DNA from: Spirochaetia bacterium
GTDB taxonomy: Bacteria > Spirochaetota > Spirochaetia > CADAEX01
Assembly: GCA_017446885.1 (NCBI GenBank)
Contig: JAFSOR010000023.1
Location: forward strand, 1-64,000
Reading direction: 5' to 3'
Length of the DNA stretch: 64,000 nt
In this document: positions 17,181 through 23,072 of the stretch, piece by piece
How positions within the stretch are numbered: the first letter of the stretch is position 1
Layout of the letters: every line of letters starts with the position of its first letter
Notes under the pieces: generated by a model
The model's database searches: none
Seen by the model: the letters and a program-made list of their open reading frames with translations, nothing else
What the model was told of the DNA's origin: nothing
Program-made: the position numbers and the translations under genes

Positions 17181-17492
17181 ATGAAAAAAAATGATATATG
17201 GCGTATAGCACTTTTAAATGCCCCCTTTGCCCAGGAGACTACACCGCTCAGTTTTCTTAAGGACCTGGAAAGCGATTTCCTCTATAATCTTATAAAGGAT
17301 GAGCCCCCCGCAGTCATTGCCCAGGTGCTCCACTCAATAGGGTACGAAAAGAGCCTGCCTGTGCTGGAAAAGTTCAGATTCCCGCTCCAGAAGGAGGTTC
17401 TGCGGGCTATGTACCTGGGCGATCTGGTCGATCCTGGCATTCTGGGAGTCATAGCCAACGCCCTTAAACGAAAAATTGAAAAAAAAGGTTGA
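17181..17492 (+). CDS. Stand-alone FliG middle-domain-like protein
   Basis: A 103-aa protein that aligns with the middle (ARM-M) domain of the motor switch protein FliG. PLSFLKDLESDFLYNLIKDE matches the family pattern for the helix before the conserved E-H-P-Q motif, which here reads DEPPAVIAQVL, followed by LQKEVLRAM and a closing IANALKRKIEKK. In FliG this domain binds FliM. The N-terminal FliF-binding domain and the C-terminal torque domain are both absent, so this cannot be a complete rotor protein. It starts 1 bp after the ftsK stop and must be co-transcribed with it. The family call is made by eye. Confidence 0.65.
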   Translation: MKKNDIWRIALLNAPFAQETTPLSFLKDLESDFLYNLIKDEPPAVIAQVLHSIGYEKSLPVLEKFRFPLQKEVLRAMYLGDLVDPGILGVIANALKRKIEKKG

Positions 17493-17574
17493 CAATTTTC
17501 TCTTATAGGCATTACTGTTTTATTACATCTTTTGTAAGGAGAAGAAAAAACCATCCGGAAATACTTTGACCGAA

Positions 17575-18471
17575 ATGGTCATCAGTTATCAGAAGGGAAA
17601 TGTTTCTTATGAAGCAATCTCTGGCCATATCTCTCTTTATGCCTACGATTTCCCGCGGCGGGTCAAGCATTGGGATCAGGACCGCTGCAGCGATTTCTTT
17701 GTATTTATCCATCCGCGCCTTAAAAAGATAGCTGACACTTTTGTATTCTCCGACCTCCCGTTCGAGTCATATCTTAATGCCTCACTTAAACATCAGCTGA
17801 ATTCATTCATCAAAAAACAGCAGGAAAAAAGGATTAAAGAAGAACTTTTCTGCAATATATGTGCATCGGGCTCTCTTGCAGATGAGGGGGCTTTGTACAG
17901 AATCTACGATACATTCAACTACGAGGTCACCGAACCTGAAATATCATACCGGCATAAAGTTGACAAGGTCAGGAACAAGAAGCGGATTTTATTCCTTGCC
18001 CTGTCCCATCCTGACCAGCTTGATGATAAGGCAATAGAGCATCTGTCGGCACTGACCGGGTACAACGCCGACTGTCTTAGCATGTGCTGCATTGCTGTAA
18101 AGGAGAAGGTCCAGAAGAAAAGAGAGTCGCTAAGGCTTCTTAGGGAGCGGAAAAACGGATGGTATTTCCAGATTCTGGTAATTCAGAGAAGGATTATGGA
18201 TGAGCCCGACCCCGAAAAGCGCATCTGGCTTGAGGAGCAGATTCAAAGGCTCAGGTTCAAGATAGAGCGTGCCAACAGGATGATAAAGGCCAAGGTCTCC
18301 TGCCTGGTAAGCCATCAGGATCTGGCCGATGTGCTTGGGATACCTAAGGGAACAGTGGATTCAAGCCTCTATTATCTTATGCGGAAAAGCGGGCATCGTA
18401 AGATTAAAAGCTCTTCTGCGGATAGACTGTCTTTGCGCTCACTCCTGCAATTGCACCCAGCTTGCCAGTAA
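17575..18471 (+). CDS. Sigma-factor-like or HTH regulatory protein, unknown
   Basis: A protein of about 298 aa not assigned to a known family. The N-terminal ~85 residues resemble sigma region 2 in outline (an acidic/aromatic helix, then DLPFESYLNASLKHQLNSFIKK, like the helix before the promoter-melting region). The C-terminal ~60 residues contain a convincing helix-turn-helix (VSHQDLADVLGIPKGTVDSSLYYLMRKSG). In between is a basic coiled-coil-prone region (EKVQKKRESLRLLRERK; EEQIQRLRFKIERANRM). Start is uncertain: a TTG at 17566 is also in frame, and the nearest Shine-Dalgarno is over 20 nt away. It overlaps the convergent gene at its end by 68 bp. Confidence 0.6.
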   Translation: MVISYQKGNVSYEAISGHISLYAYDFPRRVKHWDQDRCSDFFVFIHPRLKKIADTFVFSDLPFESYLNASLKHQLNSFIKKQQEKRIKEELFCNICASGSLADEGALYRIYDTFNYEVTEPEISYRHKVDKVRNKKRILFLALSHPDQLDDKAIEHLSALTGYNADCLSMCCIAVKEKVQKKRESLRLLRERKNGWYFQILVIQRRIMDEPDPEKRIWLEEQIQRLRFKIERANRMIKAKVSCLVSHQDLADVLGIPKGTVDSSLYYLMRKSGHRKIKSSSADRLSLRSLLQLHPACQ

Positions 18472-18655
18472 TGGCATTTATCTTGTCCATAGGGGCATCC
18501 ACAGCAATGCTTATAAGGGAGATTCCCTCTTTGCGGTAGGGTATTCCCATGCGTCCTATGATGTACTCGCTTGACTCATGAAGCACTTCGTTAAGTTTGG
18601 CAGCTGCCTCGTTATCCGAGACAATGACTGCAATAAGGGCAACTTTTGTCTCCAT
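18404..18655 (-). CDS. TM1266-type iron-only hydrogenase system regulator
   Basis: An 83-aa protein with the sequence of the TM1266 family, named as putative regulators linked to iron-only hydrogenase systems: an ACT-like beta-alpha-beta fold starting VALIAVIVSDNEAAAKLNEVL, then SEYIIGRMGIPYRKEGISLISIAVDA with a closing GVSAKTVYPQK. The role is regulatory by family annotation only. The start METKV at 18655 is chosen since GGAGG lies just before it; the frame opens 12 bp earlier. It suggests this organism makes hydrogen by fermentation. Confidence 0.75.
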   Translation of the reverse strand: METKVALIAVIVSDNEAAAKLNEVLHESSEYIIGRMGIPYRKEGISLISIAVDAPMDKINAITGKLGAIAGVSAKTVYPQKSF

Positions 18656-18703
18656 AAATTCCTCCATACTTAATTATATTATAAAAGTCACCCTTTTAGC
18701 AAC

Positions 18704-18731
18704 TAAAGAAAAAAGGGGTTTTGAACGATAA
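18704..18731 (+). promoter_or_regulatory. Sigma-28-like promoter before the flagellar export operon
   Basis: TAAA (18704-18707), a 16-nt spacer and AACGATAA (18724-18731) resemble the sigma-28 consensus at 10 of 12 positions. The -10 ends 8 nt before the ATG of the 118-aa gene, which has no Shine-Dalgarno. If used, the operon including fliA would be under autogenous sigma-28 control. Confidence 0.45.
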
Positions 18732-18739
18732 AATAGTAT

Positions 18740-19096
18740 ATGATGGAAATCTTGGATATAGCCATGAAAGATGACAAAATCTGCACCATGAAACTGGCTT
18801 TCAGGTGTAAAAGTCTTGACGTGGTGATAATGGACCTGCATTTTGACGGAAACCGTCTGGCTGTGGATGTTTCGGTGGAAAATGAGCATATCCGCCATCT
18901 GTTCGAGGACGAATTCTACGATTTCCTGTACCGTTTCAAGAAAAATCACTTTATAATATCTTCCCTCAGAATCCATGTCGGAGAAGAGCATAAACTTTCC
19001 GAGCCCAGTTTGGCAGCTGTTTCAGACATCAAGGAAAAGTGGCTTAAGGTCATGAATCCCCAGGGCAGTTTCAGGCTGCTGGATGCTCTCGCCTAA
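18740..19096 (+). CDS. Small protein resembling the FliK C-terminal (Flg_hook) domain
   Basis: A 118-aa protein, no signal or membrane segment. The core reads as two long strands then two helices: MKLAFRCKSLDVVIMDLHF, NRLAVDVSVENEHIRHLF, then DEFYDFLYRFKK and IISSLRIHV. This order and spacing resemble the C-terminal domain of hook-length control protein FliK, whose job is to touch FlhB and switch export specificity. Similarity is by pattern only and a different small beta-alpha domain is possible. It precedes the FliM/FliN-like gene by 67 bp and lies behind a sigma-28-like promoter, supporting a flagellar role. The long N-terminal ruler part of FliK is missing. Confidence 0.45.
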   Translation: MMEILDIAMKDDKICTMKLAFRCKSLDVVIMDLHFDGNRLAVDVSVENEHIRHLFEDEFYDFLYRFKKNHFIISSLRIHVGEEHKLSEPSLAAVSDIKEKWLKVMNPQGSFRLLDALA

Positions 19097-19163
19097 ATAA
19101 AAATAATTAATTAATAAAAATGTTTGCAAATTTACTCTATATTTGATAAAATATTTACCAAAT

Positions 19164-20129
19164 ATGCGGACAGCAGTCTCTGATTTCATTAATGCATTTG
19201 CCTCTTCCTGCTCAGATTTGCTTACCAGGGCGCTTAGGAAAGGGGTTTCTGTACAGGTTGACTCCATATCTGCCTGTCCTGCTTCAGAGCTGCCAGATGC
19301 AGTGCTTACATCGCCTGCTGTAGTCCTGCATGGCACAGGCTGTTCATTTGCCATGGTTCTGGAACGGCAGCTTGCTTTTTCCATTATGGAGACACTCCTG
19401 GGGGGCGACGGTAAGACAGCTGTGGAAAACAGGCCTTTTTCCGATGTAGAGCAGGCTGTTGCAGCCTCATTTATGGACAAGCTGGCAGACTGCCTTAACA
19501 ATATATGGCGTTTCGGAAGCGATAAAGACCTGACCCGGGACAATATGTCAGAATATTTTTCCGAGTCCGGTTTTCCGGCAGGAAAAGAGATGCTGCATCT
19601 GGCAGTGCTGGATGTTGCCTGGGACAAAAGCTGGCGTAAAATATATGTCTGCATCCCAGACTCAGAGCTGGATGCGGCCGAGGCTGTGCTTGAGAATGCC
19701 TTTGACTCAGGCGGTAATATAGTGCTTACTGCCGAGATTGGAAGTTCCAATCTCGAACTGGAAGGGGCTTTACAGCTTGGAATTGGCGATGTTGTATGTG
19801 TAGCGCCGCCCCAGGGCGGGCTTCTGGTGCGGGCCGGGAAAAAGGCTTTATGGCTTGCACAGAGCGGTGCTGTGGGCGATTCGGTGGCAGTAAGCATACT
19901 GTCGCGTTACCAAGGGCCTGAGCCTGCCTATGGCAGGGTTGTTGCCATCCTTGGAAGCACAGCCCGCCATTGGAAGGATGTCCTTGCGCTGGACTCGGGC
20001 GATGTTCTGGTGCTGGACCGTAAGCTGCACAGCCCGGTACAGCTGTTTTTGTCCGGCAAGCTCAAGGCCGAGGGGCAGGTGGTTGTTATAGATAAAAGGT
20101 TGGGAGTGCGTATAAAGAAACTGCTCTGA
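19164..20129 (+). CDS. FliM core plus two SpoA domains (FliM-FliN-type C-ring protein)
   Basis: A 321-aa protein. Residues ~1-180 match the FliM/CheC-like middle domain (FAMVLERQLAFSIMETLLGG at 62-81, then RPFSDVEQAV at 90-99, equal to the FliM pattern R-F-T-x-I-E). Two SpoA domains follow: about 185-250 (LELEGALQLGIGDVV) and 256-321 (GRVVAILGSTARHWKDVLAL, then LDSGDVLVLDRKL, FliN-like, ending DKRLGVRIKKL). One chain therefore carries the FliM body and a FliN unit. The N-terminal CheY-P-binding peptide of FliM (LSQxEIDALL) is absent. The layout resembles SctQ of injectisomes in its tandem SpoA domains. The ATG at 19164 is taken; an in-frame TTG lies at 19143. Confidence 0.75.
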   Translation: MRTAVSDFINAFASSCSDLLTRALRKGVSVQVDSISACPASELPDAVLTSPAVVLHGTGCSFAMVLERQLAFSIMETLLGGDGKTAVENRPFSDVEQAVAASFMDKLADCLNNIWRFGSDKDLTRDNMSEYFSESGFPAGKEMLHLAVLDVAWDKSWRKIYVCIPDSELDAAEAVLENAFDSGGNIVLTAEIGSSNLELEGALQLGIGDVVCVAPPQGGLLVRAGKKALWLAQSGAVGDSVAVSILSRYQGPEPAYGRVVAILGSTARHWKDVLALDSGDVLVLDRKLHSPVQLFLSGKLKAEGQVVVIDKRLGVRIKKLL

Positions 20130-20162
20130 TTTAAGATATGTTTTAAATCTCTGGGAGGGGAC

Positions 20163-20561
20163 GTGAAAAACATTTCGGTACTTATTGTTATTTCTCTTTT
20201 TCTGATATGTGCATCTGCAGTGTTTGCAACTCCTGCAGAGCAGGATCTTTTGATTCCGGACGGCAGCCCGGCAGGTGCAGAAACTGGTGCATCGTTCGGT
20301 GCATGGGATTTTTTCCGCACCATTCTGGTCCTGGCCCTTGTGATAGCTGCAGTCTACGCAGTGCTCCACTTTCTTAAGAAGATGCATCCGAGGTTTATAC
20401 AGACCGATGACAAGAGAATAAAGGTAGAGGCCACCAAAGTTCTGGCCCCTGGAAAGACAGTGCATATCATAGAGGTGGAAGGGCGCCGGTTCCTGGTGGG
20501 CAGCGCAGACCATTCGGTCGGGCTTCTGGCCGAGCTGGACAGAAAGGAGCAGGAACAATGA
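20163..20561 (+). CDS. fliO: Flagellar biosynthesis protein FliO/FliZ
   Basis: Small membrane protein that helps FliP assemble into the export gate. 132 aa: a signal-like N-terminus ending SAVFATPA, a periplasmic stretch, one strong membrane helix (FFRTILVLALVIAAVYAVLHFL, about 50-71) and a cytoplasmic beta-rich tail (VEATKVLAPGKTVHIIEVEGRRFLVGSADHSVGLLAEL) typical of FliO. It begins with GTG after GGGAGGGG and overlaps fliP by 4 bp. Confidence 0.88.
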   Translation: MKNISVLIVISLFLICASAVFATPAEQDLLIPDGSPAGAETGASFGAWDFFRTILVLALVIAAVYAVLHFLKKMHPRFIQTDDKRIKVEATKVLAPGKTVHIIEVEGRRFLVGSADHSVGLLAELDRKEQEQ

Positions 20562-21331
20562 GAAAGATTATTCTGCTGGCCCTTATCTTATGCATACTGC
20601 TGCCCGCTTTTGCGTGTGCCCAGGAATCTGATGCAAAAGATGGAGTTTCCATTCCTTCCATAGAGATTAATGTCAAGGATTCCGGTTCCAATAAAGAGAT
20701 GGTTTCTTCCATAAAGCTGCTCCTCCTTCTGGCTGTGATTGCAGTTGCCCCATCGGTGCTGCTCCTTACCACCTGCTTTGTCCGCATTGCAGTGGTGCTC
20801 GATTTCGTAAAGCGTTCGCTGTCGCTCCAGAACACCCCGCCGAATCAGCTTATCCTGGGGCTTGCAATATTCCTTACCCTGTTTGTGATGTGGCCAGTGT
20901 TCGACACTATTTATAACGAATCTTTCAAACCATTCTCCGAGGAGCAGATAGATGCCCAGGAGATGTATACCAGGGCGGAGCAGCCCTTAAGGCTTTTCAT
21001 GTACAACCAGCTCAAGGCACACCCCGACAACATAAGGCTTTTTATGAGCATGAGGGGGCTTCCTAAGCCGGCAAACCTGTCAGAGGTGCCAACCTATGTC
21101 CTTGTTCCAGCCTTTGCCCTGAATGAGCTTACTATAGCGTTCAAAATAGGAATACTTCTGTTCATTCCTTTCATTGTCATAGATATGATTGTGGCATCTG
21201 CCCTTATGTCCATGGGCATGGTTATGGTCCCTCCTGCAATGGTGTCGCTGCCGTTCAAGCTTATCCTGTTTGTTCTGGTGGATGGCTGGAACCTGATTGT
21301 GGGACAGCTTCTCTCAAGTTTTGTCATGTAG
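20558..21331 (+). CDS. fliP: Flagellar export gate protein FliP
   Basis: Pore-forming subunit of the flagellar type III export gate. The 257-aa protein has a cleavable signal (ending FACAQES), then helices with the family motifs LLLTTCFVRIAVVLDFVKRSL and, at the C-terminal end, FKIGILLFIPFIVIDMIVAS followed by LMSMGMVMVPP and LPFKLILFVLVDGW. Length and all landmark motifs are as in full flagellar systems, so selection on the pore is intact despite the changes in FlhB and FlhA nearby. ATGA overlap with fliO. Confidence 0.96.
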   Translation: MRKIILLALILCILLPAFACAQESDAKDGVSIPSIEINVKDSGSNKEMVSSIKLLLLLAVIAVAPSVLLLTTCFVRIAVVLDFVKRSLSLQNTPPNQLILGLAIFLTLFVMWPVFDTIYNESFKPFSEEQIDAQEMYTRAEQPLRLFMYNQLKAHPDNIRLFMSMRGLPKPANLSEVPTYVLVPAFALNELTIAFKIGILLFIPFIVIDMIVASALMSMGMVMVPPAMVSLPFKLILFVLVDGWNLIVGQLLSSFVM

Positions 21332-21340
21332 AGGTGGAAT

Positions 21341-21610
21341 ATGGATACAGGAACAGCTGCATATTTAATACGGCACGCTCTGGGACAGGTGCTTCTGATA
21401 TCTGCTCCGATTCTTCTTATAAGCCTTCTGGTGGGGCTTGTAGTCTCCATAGTTCAGGCTGCTTTCTCGGTGCAGGAGCAGACTCTCTCTTTTGTTCCCA
21501 AGATTCTGGCAGTGCTTGTGGTGGTGATTATTTTCGGGGCATGGATGTTCGGCTCTATGGAGCAGTTTGCACTTGAGGTGTTCCGCCTTATTCCAAGGAT
21601 GGTGAAGTAG
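21341..21610 (+). CDS. fliQ: Flagellar export gate protein FliQ
   Basis: Two-helix subunit of the export gate, 89 aa. Both hydrophobic helices are present (LLISAPILLISLLVGLVVSIVQA and FVPKILAVLVVVIIFGAWM), separated by the conserved loop SVQEQTLSFVPK. Normal length. It begins 9 bp after the fliP stop and 4 bp precede fliR. Confidence 0.95.
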   Translation: MDTGTAAYLIRHALGQVLLISAPILLISLLVGLVVSIVQAAFSVQEQTLSFVPKILAVLVVVIIFGAWMFGSMEQFALEVFRLIPRMVK

Positions 21611-21614
21611 CAGC

Positions 21615-22343
21615 ATGGCATGGATCGGAGAACACCCACAGCTTTATTTCCTCGTCTTTGCAAGAGTGTTTGCCCTTGTTCTGTCTGCGCCCCTTTTAGG
21701 AAGCCGAAGCCTGCCTGTTGCAGTCAAGGCGGCATTGGCCCTTCTTACTGCCTATGTGGTGGCTCCGGCCATGGTGGAGCGGTATGATTCATCTATGGAA
21801 GGGCTTGCATTCTGGACTTTGCTGGCAGGCGAGGCCCTAATAGGCGTTATCATAGGGTTCTTTCTGCAGATTATCTATACTGTCTGTGTGGCTGCTTCTC
21901 ATATGTTCACAATAAAAATCGAGACAGAAAACCTTATGAATGTGGCGGCCATGGCAGTCTTTGTCACAGCGGCCGGTTTTTATAAAGTGTTCTACATCGG
22001 GGTCCTTTCCTCGTTCAAGGCAATGACAGCCCTTGATATCCTGGGCTGCAAGGAAAATCTTGCAAAGCTTTTGGTGACAGGGCTTTCCGATATGTTTGCC
22101 CAGGCTGTGGTCATGGCACTTCCTGTTGTGGGTGTGCTTTTGGTGATGACACTGGCCCTTGGACTTTTGGCGCGGCTTACTCCGCAAATCAACTTTTTCC
22201 CTGGGGCATGGCCTCTTTTCATGGGGGTTGGAATATTGATTTTAGCTCTGGTGCTGCCTGTGCTTATGGACAGCCTGGGGCGTTTTATGGATTACGGCTT
22301 TTATGCTGTTTCTGATTTTCTTAAGGCGGGAGGCAGGACATGA
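21615..22343 (+). CDS. fliR: Flagellar export gate protein FliR
   Basis: Third gate component, 242 aa with about six helices. The N-terminal part (YFLVFARVFALVLSAPLLGSRSLPVAVKAALALL) and the TPQINFFPGAWPLFMGVG segment near 185 are typical of FliR. The loop that in most FliR proteins carries a conserved Asp-Pro after the third helix is not recognisable: the sequence runs ASHMFTIKIETENLMNVAAM instead, and the protein is slightly short. It overlaps flhB by 4 bp. Confidence 0.92.
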   Translation: MAWIGEHPQLYFLVFARVFALVLSAPLLGSRSLPVAVKAALALLTAYVVAPAMVERYDSSMEGLAFWTLLAGEALIGVIIGFFLQIIYTVCVAASHMFTIKIETENLMNVAAMAVFVTAAGFYKVFYIGVLSSFKAMTALDILGCKENLAKLLVTGLSDMFAQAVVMALPVVGVLLVMTLALGLLARLTPQINFFPGAWPLFMGVGILILALVLPVLMDSLGRFMDYGFYAVSDFLKAGGRT

Positions 22344-23071
22344 CCGATATGGACATCTACGCTCCCGAGGATGAGGGCAGGACAGAAAAGGCTACCCCTG
22401 GCAAGAAAAAGAAGGCCAGGAAGGAAGGACAGGTTGCAAAAAGCAGCGAGCTTACTGCTGTAGTATCGGTCTTGGCCGCGGTTGTGTTCCTGGCTTTCTG
22501 GGGCAGACGTATGGCAGGCGAGCTTGAATCGCTTATAGGCCAGTGTGTGAACATTGCTGTGCAGGACCAGGCCGGGTACGCCGCTCTGGCTGCCGCCGCC
22601 CTGGGCAGCTTTTGCCGTGCTTTGCTGCCGCTCCTTCTGGTGGTATTTGCAGCTGCCTTGGCCGCAGAGCTTGCCCAGGTGGGGTTCCAGTTTACCTGGA
22701 AACCACTTAAGCCTAAGCTGGAAAGGCTTAGGCGGCAGCACATAAGCCGGCGTACCGGTTTCCAGCTGGGGCATGCCCTGATTAAGACAGTGGTCACTGC
22801 CTTGGTTTTAGTGGTGGGGATAAAGGTTGAGCTGCCCAGGATATGTGCCATGCTGGATACCCAGCTGGAAAGCAGCTCCAGAATTTTTGCAGCCCTTGCT
22901 GTCAAGCTGCTGTTGGAAGTGGTGCTGGCACTTCTGGCCCTGGCTGCAGTTGAATATATAGCCGAGCGCATCTTCTTTGCCGAGTCTTTAAAGATGACAC
23001 GGCGTGAGGTGCTTGAGGAGATGAAGCAGGAAGAGGGAGACCCTGTGGTAAAGGATATGCTGAGGAGATAA
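22340..23071 (+). CDS. flhB: FlhB transmembrane part only, lacking the autocleavage domain
   Basis: FlhB normally has ~350-380 residues: four membrane helices and a cytoplasmic domain that cleaves itself at N-P-T-H to switch export from hook to filament proteins. This protein has 243 aa. The start (EGRTEKATPGKKKKARKEGQVAKSSELT), the loop AQVGFQFTWKPLKPKLERL and the four helices are conserved. The chain then reaches the linker motif TRREVLEEMKQEEGDPVVKDMLRR and stops, precisely where the C-terminal domain would begin. flhA starts 2 bp after the stop, so there is no room for a frameshifted remainder. Either the domain is encoded elsewhere or the machine works without it. Confidence 0.9.
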   Translation: MTDMDIYAPEDEGRTEKATPGKKKKARKEGQVAKSSELTAVVSVLAAVVFLAFWGRRMAGELESLIGQCVNIAVQDQAGYAALAAAALGSFCRALLPLLLVVFAAALAAELAQVGFQFTWKPLKPKLERLRRQHISRRTGFQLGHALIKTVVTALVLVVGIKVELPRICAMLDTQLESSSRIFAALAVKLLLEVVLALLALAAVEYIAERIFFAESLKMTRREVLEEMKQEEGDPVVKDMLRR

Positions 23072-23072
23072 T

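Noticed and set aside
17489-17517. Promoter TTGACA with TTACTG before the sigma-like gene
   Set aside because: The -35 is perfect but the -10 is poor at every allowed spacing, so it is not listed as a feature.
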